The notes: a model not told the origin generated them from the sequence alone. DNA of 64,000 nucleotides from Simmondsia chinensis (GCA_018398585.1 JAGTTD010000008.1:24513172-24577171), one strand, 5' to 3'; positions 24,637-35,589 are shown, numbered from the stretch's first letter. Numbers and translations are program-made.

Positions 24637-25602
24637 TTGGAAAAAAAAAATGATACAAGCTAACCTTTAGTTTTATGAGAGAGTTGTATCTCACATTAGA
24701 AAAATTTTGTGGGTAATCTTTTTCTTAACGGGTATATTAATTTTTTGGAAAATAATTTACCGCACCTATTAAAAAACCGTTTGCCGTTACTAGCCGATCA
24801 ACGTCATTAAAATTGTGACCATTGGGAATTTATTAACAATATAGCCATTACAATTTATTGCGTCCATTATTTTACCATTGCAATTTATTACGTCCGGTGT
24901 TAATATCCCAAACTGTCCTCTACATCATTAATCAATATATACCCCATATCTCTCCCTCTCCACATATACCCATCCCCCTTTGCCATTAAGATAAGCTCAT
25001 CTTTTTCTCTCTCTATGCTTACTGTCGACTCTTTAAGATTGAGAAAGGGATATTTGAAACATCTTATCAGTGCTATGAGTTTTCTTCCAAAGATTTTGAG
25101 CAAAGTTCAAGGTACTCCTACCCGGCAATTAATGAGTACACGTTAAGAGTCAGATCGTGTTAATCCTGGAGGACGGTTGCCGGTTTCACTGTGTGCACCG
25201 GAGCGAAATCATCTTTTAGGACACTGTCATTTACCACGACGTGATATCATCGTTTTGTAAGATCTTTCTGATTACTCTCTCCTTTGTTATTATGCTTGAA
25301 TATTAGTCAATTTTTAAACATCTTGAAACTTTCATTTCAAATCGTTTAATTGAATTTTACTCCAAATGCAGTGTCCCCAAATAGGCCCGTCAAGGGTTCG
25401 ATCAAATATTGATGAGAGATGTCTATTCTTGGAATTTAATTTAAGGTGTTGTTGTAATTTGAGTAGTCTAGAGTTTGCATGCAAGGTGTTAGATGAAATC
25501 TTTAAGAGAAGTGTTCTGTCTTGAATCAATATGATTAATGTATTTCCTTAGGAGTTCGATATATTATGAAGCTTTGGGGTTTTACTATCAATTTTTCTAA
25601 CA
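24637..25602 (+). repeat. 3' LTR of element B (966 bp), includes PPR sequence
   Basis: Direct repeat of 19281-20252 from tgttggaaaa to atttttctaaca. It retains the internal primer-site-like motif (tcttatcagtgc, 25062-25073) and the PPR segment (about 25360-25550: attgaattttactccaaatg, gatgagagatgtctattctt). The two LTRs differ by scattered substitutions and a short deletion near 25205, so insertion is not recent. Confidence 0.85.
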
Positions 25603-25804
25603 AATCTAAGTCTATTCGTGGTTTAATCTCATTAACCATTTAAACTAAACCTGACATGTCATCTTGGACTACATCCATCTCATGGAATGTTTTAGAAAAC
25701 AACCAAACATATATTTAGACTCATAAAATATATTCAGACAATAAATAAATAAATATTTTCATTTATTTAACATTTAAAATTAACTAATTAGGTTTTCTAG
25801 AACA
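25603..25804 (-). repeat. LTR of Copia element A, right copy, second part
   Basis: Continuation of the LTR interrupted at 19280. It runs from aatctaagtctattcgtgg to ggttttctagaaca and aligns with about 10183-10385. The extreme end seen in the left LTR (caatttcaata) is missing or changed. Confidence 0.65.
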
Positions 25805-27016
25805 TAATGAGGTGATAAACTATAAAGTGGTGCATTACTCTATACTCAAAGTAGTGAGGTCTCGGTAGCTTTGTCCTTGACATAAAAGAAATTGGATTCA
25901 ATGGTATACTTACTACCTTGACAAAGAATTTGAATTGACAATAGGTTGTATGTTAATTAAAGGACAAGCATAATGTTATTAGGTAGAGTGGTCGAGTTTT
26001 AGTGTCATGGACAAAGATCCCACATGCATTAAATGTAGTAAGATGTCGTCACTGACAAGAAGACTCTTATGACTATTATATGGAAGAACGTTATGGACAA
26101 TACCTGGATTAAGTATCATATAGATTGAAACTCCTGAGACAGTGTACCACCTATAGTCTTAAGGGCGTTGATGGACACATCAACGAGTAACGGTGTTGAA
26201 CACTTAACCATATGGAAAAGTCTTTTGATTCGGTGAACCATAATCAAAATACTCAAAAATCTCTAATCTTTAACGTTATCAAAAAGATTGATTGACCGCT
26301 TTTCAGTAATTTGGTTCAGTTATACCGTTACTCAATAGCTAGATAAAAGACACATATAAATTGTAAAAAGCTCCAATTGATACGCGAATAAAATGTTCAT
26401 AAATTTCTAAAGCAATGAAAAAGTACTCTTAACAGTAACTGATTACTTATGTTAATATTCAACACATGAATAACGTTTTCCCCAAAACAACAAAACTAAG
26501 TGGATTAAGAGTGTTAGACATCAGGTATATAAGATAGTTTTTATGCCTTGGACTGAGGACCGATTTTTCATCAATAAGATATTAAAAAACAAGGAGGATG
26601 TGACATTTCAATTTTCATTGGCTCACTAGTTGTTTGATAGGGTTTCGTTTATTGTTTTACTTTTGAAAATTCTTTATGTGTGTGTGTGTTGTATTCAGTA
26701 ATTTGGTTAACAAATGAACAAAATATGAACCGTAACTATCCTAAAATACAATAAAAGTTACCACTTCCGTAACCGTACCTATAATTCAGATCAGTTAACA
26801 GAATTTTTAGTTCGATATTTTGATTAACGGATTTTAGTTTGATATTTCAATTTAATGGATTAGTTAATTGTACCAGCCATTTAGATCAGTTAACAAATGA
26901 AACAAACCCCACCAAGATAAGCTCCACTTGCCGCCGATTGTTATAGTTGGCTTTGTCTTGCAGAACTCCCCCCTCATCTACCTCGAAAAGAATTATGTCG
27001 GCCTCGATTACCACAT
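25805..27016. other. Non-coding stretch
   Basis: AT-rich. No coding domain, terminal repeats or RNA gene seen. Around 26690-26890 several attaacggattttag/ttggttaacaaatga type strings recur, possibly an old MITE, but ends could not be defined. Confidence 0.35.
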
Positions 27017-27059
27017 CCCCCCCCCCCCCCCCCCCACGCACGTGCGCTCCTATGGCAAC

Positions 27060-27690
27060 TAGAGCAAGAATTTTATTAGTGGAGGAGCACTCATGGTAGC
27101 GATTTATGGCTCCGTCTTCATTTAGGAGAGAAGTTTTAAGTTCCTAAAAACTATAAGTGCGCGCAGCATTTCATGCTAATTGGAAAAACATTCAACGGGA
27201 ATGCCATGAAGGGTTTAGTGAATCAGTTCTCTATTTAAAATTAGTGAAAATATGGCAGCTAAGTTATGAGCTATGGACTTTAATTCAGAGAGATAGGTTT
27301 CCAATAGAATTTTAATCTTTTTGATGATTTGTAATTTAGGTTCTAAGGTCAAAATCCTTAGCCAATGAGCGATATCGAAATTGCATGGCTAGGGCATTTT
27401 ACATGGCTTTTGAGGTGGGTTGTCGGACAATGCCATTAATTAGTGAATGAGAAAGGGTGGGGAAAATGTAAGAGTGAAGGCTCTAGTTCGTTCTAACCCA
27501 AGTTATGTGCTGGGGTTTGGAGTGGTGGAATCATTAGTATTGGTAAAATAAGAAAGAAAATAGGGATAGCTACTATCGTTGTGTCGCAAGAGATGGTGAG
27601 ATACTACAAGGATATACAATTATTCTTGCCAAGCGGTACAATCGGTTGTGCTTTCAAGTTTGCTAGTTATAATGTTTGATATATTAGTAT

Positions 27691-27725
<35 letters not shown>

Positions 27726-28334
27726 TGGATATATGGGGATATTATTATTAGGGTTTACTATTTGTTGGAAAGGGGTGGGGAGAAAGGCAGTTGCCACAGC
27801 GACGCCATTGGCGTGGACAGGTGACCCTCCGATGACAGTTGGTGTGGTGGTGACTAAGCCAGACATGAGAAGAAGGGGGGAAGATTGGTGGGGATGCCCG
27901 TGACTAGAGATTGAGTCAATAGTAGCCTCACAAAGGGTAACCAAGTAAAAGACTTGGCGTCCATTTCCATATGTTAGCCCATGGAGGAAGGGACCCATGC
28001 AGATGGAATCAATATGACGGAAATCAGGCATCCCCATGGATAGTGTTAGTGAACGATGACTTGGCAAGGCACGGATATATGAAAAATCATAAACTGTCGA
28101 GACTCATGGCTAAGAAGAAGGCCTGCCAACCGCCCCTGCTGGATGCTGCACAATAGCGATAAAAAGAAGGGGAGTAGGGTAGACATGACTAGTGGGGTCT
28201 TAGGGGAATGGGGGAGACATGACTAGTGGGATATTAGGGTTATTATTAGCTACCATTAGATTATAGAAAAAATTTAGACCTGAAGTATTAAACCGATATT
28301 TGAAATTAGAAAGGAGAAAATCCTAGTTAGGAGT
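27060..28334 (-). pseudogene. Copia gag fragment (Ale-like), truncated
   Basis: Minus-strand sequence parallel to the gag region of Copia D (42000-43020). The shared order includes tgtcggacaatg, aaggctctagttcgttctaa and gctagttataatgtttga. Translation gives degraded gag text such as the SELKSIAHN region near 27280. The 32-G run at 27693-27724 sits in the same place where D has ggagaggggaagt, and it creates a false poly-proline frame (27684-28067). The left side is lost, so the element is cut off after gag. Confidence 0.65.
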
Positions 28335-28346
28335 GCTCTAATACCA
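28335..28346 (-). other. Primer-binding site of truncated Copia
   Basis: The plus-strand gctctaatacca reads TGGTATTAGAGC on the minus strand, one base from the initiator-Met type primer site. It directly abuts the LTR that starts at 28347. Confidence 0.8.
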
Positions 28347-28545
28347 TGTAAATGAACAGCAAAGTCATTTATTGATATTAAATGTTACAAGAAAAACTCG
28401 TAATATAAAGAGTCTAGAATTATCTAAAGGTTAATAATGACCCTAAGTTTGTAATTGATGTAAGATTAAGATGGGTAATACATAGTACCCTAACGAACTT
28501 TAATAATGTGATTCTACTCTATACTAATATGAATATCCTCTAATA
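28347..28545 (-). repeat. Short LTR of truncated Ale-like Copia (~199 bp)
   Basis: It begins tgtaaatgaaca next to the primer site and ends ctctaata, the same end seen in the LTRs of Copia D (cctctaata). The short LTR and gag arrangement fit the Ale/Retrofit lineage. It is the only LTR left of this copy. Confidence 0.65.
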
Positions 28546-28762
28546 TTATACTATATATTTAATCTTAAGCATACACATATGCTATCGTATAATTTTTAGC
28601 ATTGTTTATGTATAACAAATGTGACTGTAGGGGTGATATTTAAAAATATTTTTTGTTTAAAAAAAATACTTAAAGTCATGTTTGATGCGTAGGATTGTAG
28701 AGTAGAATTGAGATTGAAACTAGAATTGGGTCCATAATTCTAATTTTGTGGTTTGCTTATCT

Positions 28763-30207
28763 TTTTTTTTTTTTTTGATAAGTCAGCGTATATATATCAA
28801 AAAATCGCACCGATGTACGTCCATACATGAGCACGAGGGGCATACCCCAAGTTGGCCGAAGCCTACAAAAGCAATCAAAAAGAAAGCAAAACATGCCAAA
28901 AGCAAACGAAGAGGAAATACAAAGGAAAATCAAAGAAACTCCTAAGTACAAACCTCTAAAAGTGAGAACAAAGGAAAAACAATGAGTACATCAATACATC
29001 AAAGTAAATCCTAAGCGAGGAAGTTGAAAAGGAAAATCAGGATTTCTTCTTGCCCTTAGATTTCTTGTTGCTAACTTGAGGCTGCTTCTTCGAAGCCGCT
29101 CGAGTTGTCCGACATTCAATCTGAGGCAAAACCGCTGAATTCTCCTCAAGCCCAATAGTAGTAGCAGTGCCCATAGTGACAAAAGACGTGTCTCAGTCAC
29201 TAACACAGCAGAAATCAGGCTCCACGAGCCCAACTAAGGTATCATGAGCATCAATTATTTCAACTGGTATCATAGCATTCAAATCCTCCTCTTGGATAGG
29301 TGAACTCGCATCCAACCGAACAGTTTGGCCCAAGTAGTCACCGACCCGGCTCAGCCCGGGCTAGGAGTTCTCTGAGAGGCCCAACCGATCTTCAACCCGA
29401 TCCAAAGAACCGGGCTGGACAAGCGAAACTAAGGCCCTAACTGGCCCAGTAGAACTGGACGAATCCCTGAGGGCTTCGGTAGGCCCAGCGCACGGGTTGC
29501 GCTGGGCTAGGGAGTGAGATATCACCCCCGGTTCTGGGCCTTGAGGCCCAGAACACAAAAGACCTCCCCTAGCAGCATGGGGAGGTGAGACAGGCCCAGT
29601 CTGAATACCCAATTAAGGCCTAGCAGGAAGAGGAAGTGTGGGCCAAGTAGAGGAAGGCAGGCCTGCAACACAAGGCCCATCCCGATCAATCTCAACCCGT
29701 TGTCCATCATCCGTAAGCCCAAGTCGTGACTCAGTAACCTCGGCCAGTCCAACAGCAACCTCAGGCCCAATTGGCGGCCCAACAACGCCACCCTCACCTT
29801 CATGCAAACCCACCCCTGGCCCAACAACATGTGCCCTCAAGGGAGCATCCTGTGCCGGCCCTAGGACGGGCTCCACGCCACCCCCCGTGGTGGCGGTCAC
29901 CGGGACCACCTCCTGGCCCACAGTTGCATCAGCCGCCGCTTTCTTACGACGGCGGTTCCTCTTTTTCCAGCAGTTTTTCCCGGTCGTCCTAGCCGGCTTG
30001 TCAATGGGGACCGGTTCTTGTGGGTCTTGGCATGAATGACCAAAAACATGGCACGTCGTACAGTGCTTAGGGAGACATTCATATTTAACCTCAATAGGGA
30101 ACAAATCATCTGTTCCATAGTCAACGAGCAATTGCTTGATCGATGCTACCTTAGCATCGAGTTGTACACAAACCCTAGCATAATCCATCGCCGTTGCCTC
30201 AAAAGTA
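28763..30207 (-). mobile_element. L1-type insertion with ORF1 only, 13-bp target duplication
   Basis: A minus-strand LINE-like insertion: the oligo-A tail reads as a T run from 28763. The flanks are ggtttgcttatct (28750-28762) and ggtttgtttatct (30208-30220), 12 of 13 identical. Its 5' end lies within ORF1. After the ORF1 stop at 29037 there are only ~275 bp to the tail; no ORF2 (endonuclease or reverse transcriptase) is present. The last ~110 bp resemble the end of the ORF2-bearing L1 at 48635-49746: TGGGGTATGCCCCT and CGCTGACTTA are shared. This suggests an ORF1-only derivative mobilised by L1. Confidence 0.8.
29037..30204 (-). pseudogene. L1 ORF1 nucleic-acid-binding protein, C-terminal part
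   Basis: One frame runs the full 1.17 kb with three stops and no frameshift. It opens with YARVCVQLDAK, then VKYECLPKHC-TTCHVFGHSC, a CX2CX4HX4C zinc knuckle of the DUF4283/zf-CCHC_4 type typical of plant L1 ORF1. A basic KKRNRRRKK stretch and a long Pro/Gly/Ala-rich linker follow. The C-terminus is lysine-rich (KKQPQVSNKKSKGKKKS) before a stop at 29037-29039. In-frame stops are TAA 29613-29615, TAG 29361-29363 and TGA 29193-29195; each could come from one C-to-T or G-to-A change. The N-terminal half is missing. ORF1 normally packages L1 RNA. Confidence 0.8.
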
Positions 30208-30700
30208 GGTTTGTTTATCTATTGGAACTAAAATTACAATTTTTCCAATTCCATGGAATTAAGGTTTAGCTGAAAATTAAATTTTCCAATTCCTAGGGTG
30301 GGAAGGGAACTGTAATTCAATTTTTAATCAACCAAGATGAAACCCAAAATCATCCAACTGATAGGAAATACAACAACTAAAGCACAATGAAAGATTCAAT
30401 GAGAAACTTAAATTAAACACACACGATATAAGTGGTTCGGTCAAAATTGCCTATGTCCACGGAGTTGCAGGGATATTTTATTAATTAAAGATTTTACAGA
30501 GAGTTTTTATGATTCACACTACTCTCTCAAACCCTCAACAGGGCTTAAATAAGCATAGGTAAAGAAACCCTAATTCTTCAGCTGAAAACTCGAAAATGGG
30601 TTTGGGCCTCGACCTAGGCCCAAACCAAGGCCCAACAAATCTTCCACTTGGAGACTAGTTTACCATGTACCCAAAACCTCATGCCTCCAAACATACAATT

Positions 30701-31393
30701 AAGAATGGCAATTGAAGCCGAATCCAATGGATATCCATCCAACCTGATCCATTTATGATGGATTTGGATGCAAAAAATGGGTTTTAAATGGATTTGGATT
30801 TGGATGTTGCAAATTGGATTTTGGATTGGGTCGGATTTGGATGACATCAAATCCAACCCGAATCCGATCCAAACCTGACCCGAAATTATGTTTTATGTAT
30901 GATAAAATTTTAAAATTACTAAATTTTAAGTCTTTAGTACATCAAATCATATTCCACATTTTTTTTATTGTGCCAACATTTGGTTATTTGTTCTGATACT
31001 ATAATATTTTGTATATACTAAGCCATGTATAAGGTTTACTTGTTAAGAGAGATTTGAACAATTGCCTAATATTACATAATTATTATATTTATACATATTA
31101 AATGAAAAAGGGAAAAGATATATCAATTTGTCCAAATATTAGCTTTTGAGGTATTATTATTATACTATTATGGTCATATATATTAATATTAGATTGTAAT
31201 ATTATAATTTATTTTATAACTTAAATGGATTATAGATTTGGGTTGGATACTCGTTCCACCCGATAGATTTGGATTTGGATTGAATTTTTATAGAATAAAT
31301 GGATCTTTTTGGGGTTTGGCTTGGGTCGGATTTTTTCTGGGTTGGATCTGGATGAAGGAAAACTCAACCCAAACCCGACCCGTTTCCATCTCT
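30701..31393. mobile_element. MITE (probable hAT) inside the Copia pol end
   Basis: The outer ends are aagaatggcaa on the left and ccgacccgtttccatctct on the right, whose reverse complement begins agagatggaaacgggtcgg. This agatggcaa/cgggtcgg pattern recurs in plant hAT-like MITEs. Flanks atacaatt (30693-30700) and atacactc (31394-31401) match at 6 of 8 bases. The subterminal zones repeat tttggatttggat many times in both orientations. Removing the insert rejoins the Copia pol end. No transposase is present. Confidence 0.65.
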
Positions 31394-31399
31394 ATACAC

Positions 31400-32130
31400 T
31401 CAATCACTCCATCCCTGCAACTCAAGTAGCACTGGAAGACCACTAAAGTTGCACACAACTCCAGTTTCTCAAGTGTCACTACTTTTGTTAACATGTCTAC
31501 TGGGTTCTTGCTTCCACATATCTTCTCAAGCTTCAAATCCCCTTGTTCAAGAAGGTCACAAATCTAGTGATATTGTCACTCGATATGCTTAGTTATAAAG
31601 TGAAATGTTGGATTCTTGGCAAGGAAGATTACACTCTAACTGTCATTATGGAAAACACCCTTTCTCCCCTTTCTTCCCCCAGTTCTTCTAAGAAACTCTG
31701 GAGCCAGACCATTTTCTTTGCAGCTTCTAACACAGTAATGTACTCAAATTCAATGGTAGATAGGGCTACCACTTTCTTCAAACTCGAACACCAGGACACA
31801 ACTGTACCACCTTTGGCGTACACATACCAAGTCGTGCTCTTTCCATTGCTTATGTCCCCGCCCAAATCGGCATCTACAAACCCAGCTAATTTAGGACCTC
31901 CTAAAGTGAAACACAAACAAGTATCTGAAGTCCCTCATAATCTACTTCACAGCTTCCCAATGTTGCTTCCCTGAATTGCTCATATATCTACTTATAACTC
32001 CTACTATATGAGCGATGTCTAGCCTAGTGCAAACTATAACATACATCAATGAGCAAATAGTTAAGGCATAAGGAGCCTTACTCATGAGATCACGCTCCTC
32101 TTCCATCTTCAGTGACTAATGAACTCCATC
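31400..32130 (-). pseudogene. Copia RT end and RNase H, broken
   Basis: Minus-strand reading from 32130 gives KAPYALTICSLMYVIVC, then TRLDIAHIVGVISRYMSN and GKQHWEAVK, the conserved RT/RNase H junction. A stop and frame change follow. Then PKLAGFVDADLGGD, GGTVVSWCSSLKKVVALST and EFEYITVLEAAKKMVWL (31629-31916) form the RNase H core; VDADLGGD carries the first catalytic Asp and EFEY the Glu. It ends with CGSKNPVDMLTKVVTLEKLEL (about 31440-31530). Several frame breaks make it inactive. The last residues continue across the MITE at 30701-31393. Confidence 0.8.
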
Positions 32131-33173
32131 GGTTTTGGCTCATAGTAGTATAAAACCCGGCTCCACACAAGAAGCCCAACACCAACTTGATCAACCTAAA
32201 ATGAATTGAAACCAAAAGATCCAACCTGACTTTAATTCAACTTGAAACTTGAGATGACCCAACTTAAATGACTTAAACCTAAATGACTTTACTTGACTTA
32301 AACTAAATTGGATCTAACTCAAAGTATGAAGTGGCTTAACCCGCTTGACGAAAAATATGAGATAACTCAAATCCAAAATGACCCTACCTAGCTCAAACCT
32401 ACTTGAATAATCTAACGAGCTAATCCAAAAATGAATTGACCCAACCTACGCACTCAAAACCTAAGATGACTGAAACCCAAAATAACCCAACCTAAATTTA
32501 TTTGGACCTTAGATAACTCAAAATTGTAAATAATGGACCTAATTGAACTGAAATTAAGAGAACTCAACCCAAAATGACCAACAATGAGAACAATCAAATT
32601 AAACAACCACACCACATTAGGTTCATCATAAAACTGTGTTTGGCCGTATTATAAGGAGTACGATAGGGCATTGTAACTAAAAGAAATACTTTGTTAAGCT
32701 TTTGGATTAATTTTTTTTTTTTTGGGGGGCCTAATCTGTAAAAGCATCTTTAAATAAGTTTAAAATTTGTGGTCTACTTTTAGAGATGGGTACAAAAATA
32801 GTAATTTTCCTTTGTAGAATCAAAAAAAATAATTAGAAGTTTTTATGAGAAAAGTACTCTCGCCCATATTTGAAATTAACAACAATCTATAACTTAGCCA
32901 ATTTTATTGATAAATAGGATATGACTCTAAGAAACACTTAAGATACAAAATAGGAGATTAGAAAAATTTTCAATTGAACAACAAAAGCGCAACACTCTCA
33001 CTATTCAATTACTGCCCACAACCAAAAAGACATATCACTGCACCAACACCAAGAAACCACAAAGACCAAGGCAACCACACTTCTCATTCCTAAGCACAAA
33101 GCCTATAAAGGACAAAAAAGAAACTTACCTTACCAACCAAAACAATAAAGAATGAGATGTTGATTCTCAAAAC
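32131..33173. other. Non-coding stretch with degenerate repeat
   Basis: From about 32200 to 32590 short themes such as aaatgacccaacct, aaacctaagatgac and ttgaactgaaa recur irregularly, suggesting a worn tandem repeat of about 40 bp. The rest is AT-rich with no recognisable feature. Confidence 0.4.
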
Positions 33174-33539
33174 TGTTGGTGTATTATCAAAATAAGTAAA
33201 AGATAGTTTGGCACTATCTTTTGGGGGAAAATGTGCGTCTCTTCGTAAAGGAATATGTCTCTACATGAAAGACACTTGAAAAGTTATAAATACCCCTCCC
33301 CCCCTCCAATTCTCAAGATTGAAATAGATTTTAAGAAAAATAATACTTGAAATCTACATTATTATCTTGTCTCGATTATCCCTCCTCTCTAAACTCTTAC
33401 TTTCACTTTGCTTTTTGGTTTCATTGTATCCCAGAGACTATTTCAGTATCCACGAAATAAGTCTTAAGGAAAGTTGTTTGCTACATGCCTTGAGACTGGT
33501 GACTAATTTATAGTACTTGTTTTTACAATTTTCCTAACA
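33174..33539 (+). repeat. 5' LTR of Copia C
   Basis: It begins tgttggtgtattatc and ends ttttcctaaca. It aligns with 37136-37490, sharing aaagttataaatacccc, which contains a TATA-like box (ataaatac), and tctcaagattgaaa. Confidence 0.85.
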
Positions 33540-34598
33540 ATCTTAAGACTTAATTTCACTTATGAAATAGCTTTTTCTCTTGGCATGATTTGATGGCAAA
33601 TTTTGTGAGATTGATGATAGTGATTAAGATTGGGACTGCTATGGATCAAGATATACCTTTTAATTCAAATATATGCAAAAAACATGGAATTCCAAGATTT
33701 TTAAAATTTGTGTTTCATGCGTTGTTGTTTATGCATATGATTAAGTAACTTTACACGTGGGTACCAAAACCAAAATTTAAGAACTCATAATTTTCTATTT
33801 GGGCATTGTTTTGACTGTATGTATCATGGACGTTTTGATCAATTGCTTTTCAATCGGATTGGAACTTTGATCAAATGATGAGGATTGTGATAATTTAATC
33901 AAGAAAAAGGGGGGCCATAAATAAAAAAAATAAAAGGGGACAAGGAAAAATGGTTAAAATAGGTATGGTTTCTGTTGTCAAGGAAACCATTGACATTAAT
34001 TAAAGTTGGCACATGAAATGGAATGTGCTCTTGAACAGACTCTAACCCGCAATTTTCAGTGGAGCATTGTCATCTACACAACATTTTGCCTTCAATCAAT
34101 TTGCATACCTGTTGGTTGTTAACCATGTTTAAATTCATGATTCCTTGTGGAATCAACAATTCAAACCACCACTAATATTATGAATGATTCATTTTGGTAG
34201 TTAATAAAGAATGACTCATTTTGGTAGTTAATAATGATCTTGTACCATTAATTATGATTAAGTACTTTGAATTACATGTGAATTTCAATCCATTGATTCA
34301 CAGTATGGGTTATGATAATTATTGTAACTCATAATATGTCTCTATGTATAAAACTTCATGTTTTGGATGTAGTTGAAATCAAATGTCGAGACGATGGCAA
34401 AAAGGAAATCCTTATTGGGTGATTGTTGAAACTAAGTGCCTAAACGATGCCAAAACTAATAATAATAAATAAATAAGTTACGGATACATGCTTATCATAA
34501 ATTGGTAAAAATGAAAACCGTGTTTTTAATTCTCACTAGATTATGGCGGTTAAAACAAAATATATGTACACACAATTAGTGAATATAGTTAGAGTATA

Positions 34599-34633
<35 letters not shown>

Positions 34634-35589
34634 AATTTCATTCCCTTATGAATTTATAGATTGAAGAATCACTAAATTGAGGTTTAATATATGTATGCTC
34701 ATAGTTATGAAAAAGAATTTGAGTATAAGCATCAACAACAACAACAACAACAACAAACCCAGTGCCTTAAGGGCTCCCGCAAAAGCTGGGTCGGGGGGGG
34801 GGGGGGGGGGGGTTGATGAACACAGCCTTCCCCCTTTAGGGTATAAAGCTGATGAGTATAAGCATGTATATATGTTAATGGATTTACAAGGTTAATGCAT
34901 GTACAATTAATGTAATTAATACATGTAAGTTCATATATATGAAATGCAAATTATGTATAAGCATGGATGCTAATATGGTTATGTGATTAATACACGTGCG
35001 CATGTTAATGCCATCATGAATTTTTGTGGTTTTAATTCCTGAACGTGAATGCATTCTATTTGCTTGGTAAAAAATAGAAAGTGGCATGAATTTGAGTGGA
35101 ATAAAATTAGTGTCATGAAAGACAAATTATATATATCCAATGATATTATGTCTTATGAATTAAATACTCAAATTGAGTGCAATTTATATTACAGATAATT
35201 TATGTACAATTGTTACATGAAAAATAATTATATTACGTGATTTCATATCCATATGTTAGTCACTAAAGTGGCCAAATCTAAAGAATATATGAATATTGAG
35301 TTCTGATGATTTACTTTCAATTACCCATAGTTTGATGATTATAAATGAGATGATGATTCATATGAGCTAATTATGGATAAATTGAAGTTCATGAATATAA
35401 ATTTGGATGAGTATCCAAAAGTAATTTTGAATCTCACATTAATGTCGATAAAATGATGTTGCATTGTAGTAATGTGAGGTAAATATATTAAGAAGAAAAT
35501 AGTTTTTGTTCAATTCCTAGACCAAGAATTTGAATTTCATCGAATTTTAGTTGAAAGTGACATGTCTATGTCAAATGATGAAATTCATA
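33540..35589 (+). other. Decayed interior of Copia C
   Basis: AT-rich sequence between the 5' LTR and the surviving pol end. A (TA)n run lies at 34599-34630 and a SINE fragment at 34733-34852. No gag, protease or integrase motif is recognised. Confidence 0.45.
34733..34852 (-). mobile_element. 5'-truncated TS-like SINE with (TTG)n tail
   Basis: A 120-bp insertion flanked by the perfect 13-bp duplication tgagtataagcat (34720-34732 and 34853-34865). Read on the minus strand it runs from aaagggggaaggctgtg through a C run (34793-34812) to gcgggagcccttaaggcac, tgggtttg and a TTG tail, seen as caacaacaa on the plus strand. The tRNA-derived 5' part is missing, as expected for 5' truncation during target-primed reverse transcription. 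Confidence 0.85.

Larger units (their letters stand above)
19281..25602 (+). mobile_element. LTR retrotransposon B carrying PPR gene fragments
   Basis: Two direct repeats (19281-20252 and 24637-25602) begin tgttgg and end ctaaca, the expected TG...CA form. They bound a 4.4-kb interior. A purine-rich stretch tttatgggagat precedes the right LTR. The insertion splits an LTR of element A. Comparison with the unsplit copy at ~10180 identifies flanks gattt (left) and aatct (right) as a 5-bp duplication altered by two transitions. The interior has no recognisable gag or pol. Its last few hundred bases (24180-24636) resemble the post-pol region of Copia C (36700-37135), and the LTR end plus first interior bases also resemble C. 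I infer a non-autonomous Copia relative that replaced its coding region and picked up PPR sequence. Confidence 0.8.
8522..25804 (-). mobile_element. Copia LTR retrotransposon A, decayed, with nested insertions
   Basis: A minus-strand Copia element can be reconstructed as 5' LTR at the right (17649-19280 plus 25603-25804), a primer site at 17635-17646, and 3' LTR at the left (8522-10398). Both LTRs are about 1.83-1.88 kb and align along their length. Remnants of pol lie just inside the left LTR (10600-11570). A hAT MITE (12635-13520), a SINE (14284-14500), an extra partial LTR (14670-15790) and LTR element B (19281-25602) lie within it. I could not find a matching target duplication at the outer ends, so pairing of the two LTRs is an inference. 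The extra LTR fragment means more than one insertion of this family may be present. Confidence 0.6.
30221..32130 (-). mobile_element. Copia fragment (Tork-like): LTR plus 3' end of pol
   Basis: The LTR (about 30221-30637) ends ggcccaaca on the plus strand, followed by aatcttccacttggag. On the minus strand this reads as a polypurine tract ctccaagtggaagat joined to tgttgggcc. Internal LTR text ataagtggttcggtcaa is typical of Tork-type plant Copia. The adjoining interior encodes the end of pol (see the RNase H entry). The left end of the LTR is blurred by the L1 insertion at 28763-30207, and the 5' part of the element beyond ~32130 is gone. Confidence 0.7.

Noticed and set aside
8517..25809. Target-site duplication of Copia A
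   Set aside because: gtgac at the left and taatg at the right do not match, and the right LTR end is altered, so the pairing of LTRs stays inferred.
27684..28067. Proline-rich protein gene
   Set aside because: The Pro run is the 32-G homopolymer read on the minus strand; the rest is Copia gag.
29638..30039. Plus-strand 133-codon frame
   Set aside because: Antisense shadow of the GC-rich L1 ORF1 on the minus strand.
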